Assembly: GCA_900552675.1 (NCBI GenBank)
Contig: USAI01000096.1
Coordinates: 1-7,697 of the forward strand
DNA length: 7,697 bases
Origin: an uncultured Prevotella sp.
Lineage (GTDB): Bacteria; Bacteroidota; Bacteroidia; Bacteroidales; Bacteroidaceae
Direction: 5' to 3'
Within the stretch, counting starts at the first letter, position 1, and each line of letters starts with the position of its first letter. Of the stretch, positions 1-5,799 are shown in pieces. A program made the translations under genes and the position numbers. The notes under the pieces were generated by a model. It had not been told where the DNA came from and ran no database searches. It worked only from the letters and a program-made list of their open reading frames with translations.

Positions 1-1
1 T

Positions 2-742
2 GAGGACACGTCTTCGACACATGACCCTCCACAGAAATATACACACATCAGAGAAATATCATACGATAGTCTCAGATATATGCATGGTCATAACCTGTAT
101 TCTCCATTTCACAAAGGAGAAGAAAGGTGGTCGAAATATAGTATCACAAAAGATAATTATGAAAAGTTCCTCGCAAACTTGGAACAATTGAATCTAAGAA
201 TTAATCCAGAAGGAAGTGATAGAGAGAAATGGGGGACGGACAATACAAGGCTTAAAATTATCTTATACGATGCGCAAGGCAAGGAATATAAAACTCTATG
301 GAAGTATTCTTGGTCTGATGAGTATGGCGGTGGCGAAAATGGAAAACTGGAAGGTCATCCAGTCGAAGCTTATGAGAAAATATTAAATATTCTTCCACCA
401 GAAGAGAAACAGATTAAATCTACGAATTCAGTTAAAATAGATAAAGAAAAGCAGAAGAAAGAAAAGAACACCTCTAATATCAAAGACAAACAGGACGAGA
501 AGGACTTACGCCAACTTGTGGAACAACTGTGTGAAAGTGAAGAATATAAAGAAGCGTATAAGATTTGCTTACAATATATCAAAGAAGATAGATGCAAAAC
601 CGTAGCTCAAGAGCTTTCGCTAGAACTTGTACCATTGATGAAGAAACAAAATCAGTGGCAAAACAGGAAGCAAATAGTTATAGTTACAGTAGTAACCATC
701 ATCATTACGATACTATCAATATTGTTAAACTCTTTAAGATAA
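2..742 (+). CDS. 5'-partial gene, uncharacterised protein with a C-terminal membrane anchor
   Basis: The frame is open from the left edge with no stop. The first ATG is at 80, but the 26 codons before it read as ordinary protein, so the gene probably starts outside the window. I recognise no family. Counting from the ATG at 80, residues 1-105 look like a small alpha/beta domain rich in Trp, Tyr and Gly (KYSWSDEYGGG near 74-84). Residues 112-140 are a Lys/Glu/Asp-rich linker. Residues 142-190 look like a helical hairpin resembling a TPR-like unit (EEYKEAYKICLQYIKED). Residues 198-217 are a hydrophobic segment ending two residues before the C-terminus. That arrangement suggests a tail-anchored protein with its bulk in the cytoplasm. 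Base composition is clearly more AT-rich than in the genes from 1456 onward, suggesting acquired DNA. The next gene starts 7 bases after the stop, so the two are probably co-transcribed. Confidence 0.65.
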   Translation, partial: EDTSSTHDPPQKYTHIREISYDSLRYMHGHNLYSPFHKGEERWSKYSITKDNYEKFLANLEQLNLRINPEGSDREKWGTDNTRLKIILYDAQGKEYKTLWKYSWSDEYGGGENGKLEGHPVEAYEKILNILPPEEKQIKSTNSVKIDKEKQKKEKNTSNIKDKQDEKDLRQLVEQLCESEEYKEAYKICLQYIKEDRCKTVAQELSLELVPLMKKQNQWQNRKQIVIVTVVTIIITILSILLNSLR

Positions 743-749
743 ACAAATT

Positions 750-1100
750 ATGGACAAGAAAATCAAGATTGACTACCTGAAGTCAATAAACATTGACTTC
801 ATCGAAGAAATTGCACAAGAGAAGTTCCCTGAGTGCAAGATTAAACGACAAAATTGGGGAATCAATGCCCCCTTTGTCATCATTAGGAAAGGATTCTTTG
901 TGCGTGCTATTGTGTTCATCAAACAGAAAGAGAACAAGGGATTTACAGAAATCGGAATTAACGGAGGAATGGATCCATTAGCTATATACCTGTTTGGATT
1001 CTTATTCCATTATGTCCTGCGTGGTGATTTCCTTAGTCAAGTAGAAGAGTCTATAGAGGAAGGGTTAAGAGAGCGTTTCAATGTCACAACTACGTATTGA
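750..1100 (+). CDS. small membrane-associated hypothetical protein (116 aa)
   Basis: This 116-residue protein is not one I can name. The N-terminal half is mixed charged and beta-like, with NWGINAPFVIIRKGFFVRAIVFIK at about residues 35-58 (two hydrophobic strands). A GFTEIGINGGMDP turn follows at about 64-76, then a hydrophobic stretch PLAIYLFGFLFHYVLRGDFL at about 76-95, and finally an acidic amphipathic helix (VEESIEEGLRERF). The hydrophobic stretch could be one transmembrane helix or a buried membrane-associated hairpin. The start at 750 lies 7 bases after the upstream stop with no Shine-Dalgarno sequence, which is normal in Bacteroidota. Composition is AT-rich like the gene before it. The tight spacing suggests the two products act together at the inner membrane. 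A strongly palindromic element begins 18 bases after the stop. Confidence 0.8.
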   Translation: MDKKIKIDYLKSINIDFIEEIAQEKFPECKIKRQNWGINAPFVIIRKGFFVRAIVFIKQKENKGFTEIGINGGMDPLAIYLFGFLFHYVLRGDFLSQVEESIEEGLRERFNVTTTY

Positions 1101-1118
1101 CGTTGAGTATATGAGCAT

Positions 1119-1197
1119 ATCCATCTCGTACATACATAATGTACCTATGGTACATGAGCCATGTATTTTACATACATTTCGTATGTACGAGATGGAT
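1119..1197. repeat. nested palindrome: 17-bp inverted repeat enclosing two smaller hairpins
   Basis: The arms ATCCATCTCGTACATAC (1119-1135) and GTATGTACGAGATGGAT (1181-1197) are perfect reverse complements. The 45-base spacer holds ATGTACCTATGGTACAT (1139-1155; 7-bp stem, 3-base loop) and ATGTATTTTACAT (1161-1173; 5-bp stem, 3-base loop). The sequences ATGTA/TACAT recur in every arm, so alternative pairings exist, for example GTACAT 1128-1133 with ATGTAC 1139-1144. No T-run follows 1197, so it is not a standard intrinsic terminator. It could stabilise or end the upstream transcript, be a recombinase or DNA-binding site, or be a short folded mobile element. Confidence 0.85.
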
Positions 1198-1455
1198 TGT
1201 ATTTGAAATGGGAGAACAGACATAGATAGTCCATAAGATTAGAGGCTGTACTGGATTTCTTGTGTTACCTTAAATTAGCAGACAAAGTCTTTCCGCTTTC
1301 TTTAGATTTTTATCGTGCGCATACGCATATCTCTTTCAAAAAGGAGCATGGCAGACATTATCTCGTCCCACTGGTAGACGTTGTAGGTAGAACTGCGAAC
1401 ACCAAGAGTGCCGTTGGTGACTTTGTCAAGTGAAAGCGCATAATGTCTTGTAAAA
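1198..1455. other. gap without an intact gene, between accessory segment and MATE gene
   Basis: No ATG-started gene of credible length is visible on either strand. The stretch contains the left arm of the 1267/1462 inverted repeat and an open minus-strand run (1302-1466) that may be a gene remnant. A plus-strand run is also open from 1230 to the TGA at 1431-1433 in the same codon register, without an ATG start. No tRNA-like fold or promoter box stood out. The stretch probably marks the junction between the accessory DNA on the left and the conserved chromosome on the right. Confidence 0.55.
1267..1283 (+). repeat. left arm of 17-bp inverted repeat (copy of MATE 3' end)
   Basis: ACCTTAAATTAGCAGAC is identical to the minus-strand sequence at 1462-1478, which encodes the last residues (LKLAD) of the MATE transporter. 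The similarity fades outward: a TTCTT is shared a few bases further out on both copies, with one base of offset. The two arms enclose 178 bases. Confidence 0.9.
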
Positions 1456-1466
1456 TTACAAGTCTG
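1302..1466 (-). pseudogene. possible 5'-truncated coding remnant (54 codons, no start)
   Basis: The minus strand is open for 54 codons and ends at TAA (1302-1304), with a TAG just upstream at 1467-1469 and no usable start codon at the 5' end of the open run. The translation has a protein-like C-terminus: VTNGTLGVRSSTYNVYQWDE followed by an amphipathic helix (IMSAMLLFERDMRMR). I do not recognise the family. Its 5' boundary falls exactly at the inverted-repeat arm inside the MATE gene, which would fit a rearrangement that cut the gene. The complementary strand is open too, so coding origin is uncertain. Confidence 0.3.
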
Positions 1467-2787
1467 CTAATTTAAGGTTGAAAAGAATGGTTTGCACAAT
1501 GCCCCTTGTTAGTAGGTAGACGATGAAGGACAACCATAGGCCATGGTTGTGTAGGGTGGGGGCTGCAACAAAATAAATGGCAAAGAACAACACGCCTGCC
1601 ACAGCCGACGATACCAGCATGCCGCGTGTGGCGGTGGTGCCTATAAACACACCATCCCATACAAAGGCGGCTACGCCAGCTACGGGTATGGCGATGGCCC
1701 ACGGCATATATTGGTGGGCAGCGTGCAGCACGGCCGTATTATCGGTGAGCAACGCGAGAAAGGCATCGCCACCAAGGGCATAAACGGCGGTGTAGGCTGT
1801 GGTGAGAAGGGCTCCCCAGGCAAACAAACGTTTTACGGTGGCATGGAACTCCTGCGCATCATGGGCACCTAAATATTTGCCACACAGGGCTTCGCCAGCA
1901 TAGGCAAAGCCATCCATAACGTATGAAAACAGGGTGAACAGCTGCATGAGCAAGGTATTGGCGGCCAGCAATAAGGCTCCCTGACGGGCGCCTGCCGATA
2001 CGAAAAACAGGTTTACCGCTACTAAAAACAAAGTGCGCAAAAAAATGTCGCGGTTTACGGTAAAGAACCTTAGCAGCGCTTCGGCTTGCAGCACGGCTTT
2101 CAGCTTTAGGCGTCGTAGTGTTTCGCCATGTTTGGCCCAGGCGTAAAGGGCAGCCAGCAGTGCGCCAGCCCATTGTGCTATCAGTGTGCCAGTGGCTACA
2201 CCCTCAATCTTCATGCCCAGGCCGTATACTAACAATAGGCTTGCCACTATGTTTACCACGTTTTGCGTGATGCTTACCGCCATCGTAACGCGTGTGTTTT
2301 GCAAACCTATAAACCACCCTGTAAAGGCGTAAAGGCACAGCATGGCGGGGGCTCCCCAAATGCATATCTTAAAATAGGTGCTCACCAATGGTTGCAAGGC
2401 GGGTTCAACACCCATTACCACCAGCGCCACCTTAAGCAGGGGCGCTTGCAGAATGAGCAAGGCAAATGCCACTGCAAGGCCCACACATAAGCCTCGCGCT
2501 AACAGGCGGGCAGCCTCGTCGGCATCGGCACGTCCATACGCTTGGGCTGTCATACCGCTGGTGCCCATTCGTAAAAAGCCAAATAACCAATACACCACGT
2601 TGAACAACATGCTGCCCACAGCAATGGCACCTATGTAGGCCGTTTGTCCAAGGTGGCCCGTAATGGCCACATCGATAAGGCCCAGCAGCGGCACCGTAAT
2701 GTTTGTTACGATAGCCGGAAGGGCAATATGCAGTATCTCTTTATCCTTATTGTTCATCGTGATATGGGTGTTCAGATGTTTATTCAA
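1456..2787 (-). CDS. MATE family efflux transporter, DinF-type
   Basis: This 443-residue protein matches the usual size of multidrug and toxic compound extrusion carriers, with about twelve hydrophobic segments throughout. The DinF-subfamily signature is clear in the N-terminal half: VPLLGLIDVAITGHLG (about 32-47) in the first helix, and FLRMGTSGMTAQAYG (about 71-85) after the second. The C-terminal half repeats the fold (SAGARQGALLLAANTLL, and GEALCGKYLGAHDA). The family exports cationic compounds across the inner membrane in exchange for sodium ions or protons; the substrate here cannot be told. The longest reading starts at 2787, but Met11 (ATG at 2757 reading leftward) gives a more typical N-terminus (MNNKDKEILHIALP) and is an equally plausible start. 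A TATCTTTG box lies about 60 bases upstream of 2787. The last codons form one arm of a 17-bp inverted repeat. Composition is much less AT-rich than the genes to its left. Confidence 0.96.
   Translation of the reverse strand: MNKHLNTHITMNNKDKEILHIALPAIVTNITVPLLGLIDVAITGHLGQTAYIGAIAVGSMLFNVVYWLFGFLRMGTSGMTAQAYGRADADEAARLLARGLCVGLAVAFALLILQAPLLKVALVVMGVEPALQPLVSTYFKICIWGAPAMLCLYAFTGWFIGLQNTRVTMAVSITQNVVNIVASLLLVYGLGMKIEGVATGTLIAQWAGALLAALYAWAKHGETLRRLKLKAVLQAEALLRFFTVNRDIFLRTLFLVAVNLFFVSAGARQGALLLAANTLLMQLFTLFSYVMDGFAYAGEALCGKYLGAHDAQEFHATVKRLFAWGALLTTAYTAVYALGGDAFLALLTDNTAVLHAAHQYMPWAIAIPVAGVAAFVWDGVFIGTTATRGMLVSSAVAGVLFFAIYFVAAPTLHNHGLWLSFIVYLLTRGIVQTILFNLKLADL
1462..1478 (-). repeat. right arm of 17-bp inverted repeat, inside MATE 3' end
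   Basis: GTCTGCTAATTTAAGGT (plus strand) is the exact reverse complement of 1267-1283. It lies within the last codons of the MATE gene. Immediately inside it is a further 7-bp inverted repeat, CTTGTAAAATTACAAG (1447-1462), which covers the MATE stop codon. Confidence 0.9.
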
Positions 2788-2847
2788 TGTACCAAATATG
2801 CTCTAATTATTGTAGTTCGGAGTTGAATGATAATTGGTTAATGTGTT

Positions 2848-2855
2848 CAAAGATA
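2848..2855 (-). promoter_or_regulatory. candidate -7 box (TATCTTTG) of the MATE gene
   Basis: The minus strand reads TATCTTTG, matching the Bacteroidota consensus TAnnTTTG. It would start transcription near 2841 and leave a leader of about 54 bases before 2787. No convincing -33 TTTG/TTG is seen, because the upstream DNA is the first unit of the 33-bp repeat array. The last base of the box (2855) is the first base of the array. Confidence 0.55.
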
Positions 2856-3037
2856 CACTTTTTCTAACGAATAATGACTAAAACAGCACACTTTTTCTAA
2901 CGAATAATGACTAAAACAGCACACTTTTTCTAATGAATAATAACTAAAACAGAACACTTTTTCTAACGAATAATAACTAAAACAGTACACTTTTTCTAAT
3001 GAATAATGATCAAAACCATACACTTTTTCTAACGAAT
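2855..3037. repeat. tandem array of a 33-bp repeat, five full units plus 18 bases
   Basis: Units run 2855-2887, 2888-2920, 2921-2953, 2954-2986 and 2987-3019, with a partial unit at 3020-3037. Each begins ACACTTTTTCTAA(C/T)GAAT and continues AAT(G/A)A then (C/T)TAAAACAG or a close variant. Units 1 and 2 are identical; the fifth is the most divergent. There are no unique spacers, so this is not a CRISPR array. Because 33 is a multiple of three, the minus strand stays open and would encode an 11-residue repeat built on YSLEKV. The array sits directly upstream of the MATE -7 box, so it could be a set of regulator-binding sites or a slippage-prone minisatellite affecting that promoter. Confidence 0.93.
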
Positions 3038-3216
3038 GGTGCTTAGAGAAGAGGGGGCGCTGGGCTGGTAATGTGTTGTTTTTTTGTGCTTCAGTGTTGC
3101 TGCATGGTATAAACCAAGCTGTTGCGGCATATCGTAGATAGGGGAAATGGGGGTTAATTATTGTTAATATCTGTGTCATAAAGAAAGAAAAAACATGCAG
3201 ATAATGATAAAATGCG
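3038..3216. other. intergenic stretch between repeat array and rightward promoter
   Basis: Nothing firmly identifiable is present. It has a purine-rich start (GAGAAGAGGGGGCGC), a T-run near 3079-3085, and AT-rich sequence leading into the rightward promoter. The minus-strand open frame that crosses it lacks a promoter and overlaps the promoter of the opposite gene, so I do not call it a gene. Confidence 0.5.
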
Positions 3217-3224
3217 TATATTTG
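3217..3224 (+). promoter_or_regulatory. candidate -7 box (TATATTTG) for the rightward gene run
   Basis: TATATTTG is an exact match to the Bacteroidota TAnnTTTG box. It would place the transcript start near 3231, about 50 bases before the ATG at 3281, with an A-rich leader of the kind usual in this phylum. A clear -33 element is not visible. It may drive only the small secreted protein or read on into the sigma-factor genes. Confidence 0.6.
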
Positions 3225-3280
3225 CATAATTAATAACTTATAGGTAACGAATTACAGAAAAACATAAAAACAGATACGGT

Positions 3281-3595
3281 ATGACGAAATATATACTTAC
3301 AACTATCATGATGGCTCTGCTCACGTTGTGTGCTCCTGTTCAGATGCGTGCTAATGCTGCCATTGAGATTATTGAGAACGACCTTCAGCCCACAGCTGCC
3401 AACATCACGGTGAATGGTGGATCGATACGTGTATCTGGTGCCAACGGAAAAATCATGTATGTTTACAATTTGGCTGGCGTGCGTATACATAGCATTAAGG
3501 TAGAGGGCGCTGACCGCACCTATGACCTAAACCTTTCAAAAGGATGCTATATTATTAAGGTGGGCACCACCGTGCGTAAGGTGTCGCTGAAATAA
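3281..3595 (+). CDS. small secreted protein with a type A sorting-like (T9SS CTD-like) domain
   Basis: Residues 1-27 form a Sec signal peptide (charged MTKY, hydrophobic core, likely cleavage after ANA). About 25 residues follow, then a beta-sandwich-like C-terminus resembling the Por/type A secretion sorting domain. The recognisable features are the core IMYVYNLAGVRIHSIKV (58-74), a predicted LNLSKGCYIIKVG (83-95) and a terminal RKVSLK strand. In known proteins this domain is the tail of a larger cargo; here the domain is nearly the whole mature protein (about 77 residues). Such short sorting-like proteins, sometimes annotated as DUF-type hypothetical proteins, are known in Prevotella relatives. 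Function is unknown: it could be a free-standing fold, a remnant of a larger cargo gene, or a small surface or periplasmic protein. A TATATTTG box lies upstream, and the L,D-transpeptidase gene begins 42 bases after its stop. Confidence 0.85.
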   Translation: MTKYILTTIMMALLTLCAPVQMRANAAIEIIENDLQPTAANITVNGGSIRVSGANGKIMYVYNLAGVRIHSIKVEGADRTYDLNLSKGCYIIKVGTTVRKVSLK

Positions 3596-3637
3596 ATAAT
3601 TGAGTGAAAGAAAGCGTGTAATATTTTAAGCAAATAG

Positions 3638-5203
3638 TTGAAACACTTTCTATTGATATTTTGTCTCCTTATGGAGATGCTTTTTTGTATATCGTGTGGA
3701 CCGACCCAGCAGAAGCAGCCTGTTACACGCGACAGTTTCGCTGATATGACCCTTGACGGCTTGCATATCAGCGAAAAACGCATTAGGAGCTATATTGCCG
3801 ACCTAATGTATGAAGACCACGACCGACAAGCCGCCGACCTCAAAGTAAAAGATTATTATAAAAATGCGGGCCCTTTCTTGTGGATAGGGCGTGATGGCGT
3901 AATGCATAGCGCCGATAGCGTGTTGAAATATGTGGCACTGGTGAAGGAGATGGGCTTCTCGCAGCAACGTTTCCGCCTTGAAACGATACAGCGCGACAAG
4001 CAAACAATTGATAGCTTGAACCTGGGCGACGAAAACATTAATCGTGTGCTGGCAAGGTTAGAGTATAACCTGACAAAGGCGTACCTAAGCTATTGCATAG
4101 GTCAGCGTTTTGGATATACCAGTCCGAAGAAAATATTTAATCGACTTGATGTGCGCGATAGCGACTCGGTGCATAAAACCTATAACGTTTTGTTTGATGT
4201 GCCAGTAAAAACACCCTCGCACAATTTTGTGTTGCAAGCCTTCAACAAGGTGCGCCACGATAGTGTGGGATGGTTCCTACGCCAGTCGGTGCCCCACGAC
4301 CCGCTGTATGCTCGTCTTCAAGCAATGCTTGCTCGGCCCACTTCGGCTGCTGACCGCAAACGCATCTTGTGCAACATGGAGCGCTGCCGATGGAGCGTTG
4401 ACGATAGCAGGTATAACCATAAAAAGTATGTATTGCTGAATATTCCGTCGCAAGAGCTTGACGCCATTGATGGTGACAATAAGCTGAGCATGCGCGTGGT
4501 GTGTGGGTCGCAAAAAACAAAGACACCGCTGTTGCAAAGTTATATATCGCGCATAGAGCTAAATCCGCAATGGATTATTCCGAAAAGTATTGTAAAGAAA
4601 AGCGTGGCTCCACATGCGGGCGATGTGGGATACTTTGAACGTCACCGATATTTTATACAAGAGCGTAAAACGGGTAAACAGCTAAACCCTGCTCTGGCTA
4701 CACCTGCTATGCTGGTGGGTAACGATTTTCATGTTATTCAGCGTGGCGGAAAGGGTAACGCCTTGGGACGCATGATATTCCGTTTTAAAAACAACTTCTC
4801 GGTGTATCTGCACGACACCTCTAACCCCGCACTCTTCTCGGCCAACGACCGATTGGCCTCACATGGCTGTGTGCGTGTGCAACGGCCTTACGACTTGGCT
4901 GTATTCTTGCTGGAAGATAAGGATGAGGTGCTGCTCGACAAAATAAAATATTCGTTCACCTTTGATTGGCCTGTTCCTGCAAAAAACAACAACGACGATA
5001 AAGGTGAAAATGAAACTGAAACTGTGCCTGCTGTAAAGGTGGATAAAACCCGACTGTTGCGAACGGTAACAATCAAGCCACAGGTGCCGCTATATATTAT
5101 TTATTACACATTGTTTAACACGGCCGATGGACAACTGCAATCGTATCCTGACATCTATGGATATGATAATGCACTGTATGAGGTCTTAAAACTCTACTTG
5201 TAA
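3638..5203 (+). CDS. L,D-transpeptidase lipoprotein (YkuD domain, YcbB/LdtD-like)
   Basis: This 521-residue protein resembles the YcbB/LdtD group, which forms 3-3 cross-links in peptidoglycan. The catalytic YkuD domain covers about residues 262-435. It has the active-site stretch SHGCVRV with nucleophile Cys411, His409 and Arg413, plus His392 in the YLHDT strand. The preceding NMERCRW (246-252) and NPQWIIPKSI (309-318) are typical of this group. Residues 45-240 correspond to the helical scaffold region; I see no peptidoglycan-binding domain, which Escherichia coli YcbB has. The start is TTG at 3638, chosen because it gives MKH plus a hydrophobic segment ending in ISC, with Cys20 as the probable lipidated residue. 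The ATGs at 3671 and 3677 would leave too short a signal. The lipobox has Cys at -3, which is unusual. No acidic surface-export signal follows Cys20, so it probably faces the periplasm. After 435 comes an Asn/Asp-rich linker and a tail of unknown role. Its stop overlaps the sigma-factor start (TAATG). Confidence 0.93.
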   Translation: MKHFLLIFCLLMEMLFCISCGPTQQKQPVTRDSFADMTLDGLHISEKRIRSYIADLMYEDHDRQAADLKVKDYYKNAGPFLWIGRDGVMHSADSVLKYVALVKEMGFSQQRFRLETIQRDKQTIDSLNLGDENINRVLARLEYNLTKAYLSYCIGQRFGYTSPKKIFNRLDVRDSDSVHKTYNVLFDVPVKTPSHNFVLQAFNKVRHDSVGWFLRQSVPHDPLYARLQAMLARPTSAADRKRILCNMERCRWSVDDSRYNHKKYVLLNIPSQELDAIDGDNKLSMRVVCGSQKTKTPLLQSYISRIELNPQWIIPKSIVKKSVAPHAGDVGYFERHRYFIQERKTGKQLNPALATPAMLVGNDFHVIQRGGKGNALGRMIFRFKNNFSVYLHDTSNPALFSANDRLASHGCVRVQRPYDLAVFLLEDKDEVLLDKIKYSFTFDWPVPAKNNNDDKGENETETVPAVKVDKTRLLRTVTIKPQVPLYIIYYTLFNTADGQLQSYPDIYGYDNALYEVLKLYL

Positions 5204-5754
5204 TGGCGGCATACAACGATAACGAACTTTTGCAACGTCTGCTTGACGTGGGCACACGGCGCGAGGCTTTTGCCGACTTGGTGCGCCTGTATAGCGAGCC
5301 GCTTTACTGGAAGATACGTCGTATGGTGTTGTCGCATGAAGATACTGATGACATCTTGCAAAATGTCTTTATAAAGGCTTGGAGCAGCATTGACAGCTTT
5401 CAAAGTAGATCGAAACTATCAACATGGCTCTACCGTATTGCCATTAACGAGGCGCTTGACTACATTCGTCGGCAGAAATGTCGGATCGCGGCCGCCAGTG
5501 CCGATGACGACTTGACGCTGGCTAACCGATTGATGGCTGACGACAACTTTGATGGCGACCGTGCTGAGGCGCTGTTGCAACAAGCAATAGCACAATTGCC
5601 TGAGGTGCAAAGGGCGGTGTTCACCTTGCGATATTATGATGAGATGAAATATTCAGATATTAGCCAACTGCTGCACACCTCGGAAGGAGCACTGAAGGCC
5701 AGCTATCATATCGCCGTAAAGAAAATAACCGACTTTTTCAATGAAAACGATTAA
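5203..5754 (+). CDS. ECF-family RNA polymerase sigma factor
   Basis: This 183-residue protein has the size and two-domain layout of extracytoplasmic-function sigma factors. Sigma region 2 spans about residues 22-92: YSEPLYWKIRRMV, then DTDDILQNVFIKAW (47-60) and KLSTWLYRIAINEALDYIRR (71-90) for core-polymerase binding and -10 recognition. A variable linker follows to about 122. Region 4 (124-178) contains LPEVQRAVFTLRYYDEMKYS and a helix-turn-helix around DISQLLHTSEGALKASYHIA. It directs polymerase to a stress regulon in the cytoplasm. The ATG at 5203 uses the last base of the preceding TAA, so translation is probably coupled to the L,D-transpeptidase. The anti-sigma-like gene follows after 45 bases. 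Which promoters it recognises cannot be read here. Confidence 0.95.
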   Translation: MAAYNDNELLQRLLDVGTRREAFADLVRLYSEPLYWKIRRMVLSHEDTDDILQNVFIKAWSSIDSFQSRSKLSTWLYRIAINEALDYIRRQKCRIAAASADDDLTLANRLMADDNFDGDRAEALLQQAIAQLPEVQRAVFTLRYYDEMKYSDISQLLHTSEGALKASYHIAVKKITDFFNEND

Positions 5755-5799
5755 ACTTTCTACATATTTATACGTCAAATAAGCAAAATAATAAATACT

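Noticed and set aside
1119..1197. Palindrome as a standard intrinsic terminator
   Set aside because: No T-run follows the right arm, and the 45-base spacer with internal hairpins is unlike a compact terminator loop.
1230..1433. Plus-strand open run as an independent small gene
   Set aside because: It has no ATG start and no promoter, and the opposite strand is equally open in the same register. It matters only as the possible alternative MATE C-terminus.
1267..1478. attL/attR pair of an element integrated at the MATE 3' end
   Set aside because: Integration duplicates the target in direct orientation; these copies are inverted, and no integrase is visible in the window.
1859..2638. Several open frames on both strands inside the MATE gene
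   Set aside because: They overlap a full-length, well-matched transporter in other frames and show no recognisable motif or start context.
2855..3037. 33-bp repeats as a CRISPR array
   Set aside because: The units are directly joined with no unique spacers, and no cas gene is present.
2847..3227. Minus-strand 126-codon open frame with YSLEKV repeats as a gene
   Set aside because: Most of its length comes from a non-coding-looking tandem repeat whose period is a multiple of three. Its start codon lies right beside the TATATTTG box of the opposite gene, no promoter for it is seen, and its end runs into the MATE promoter.
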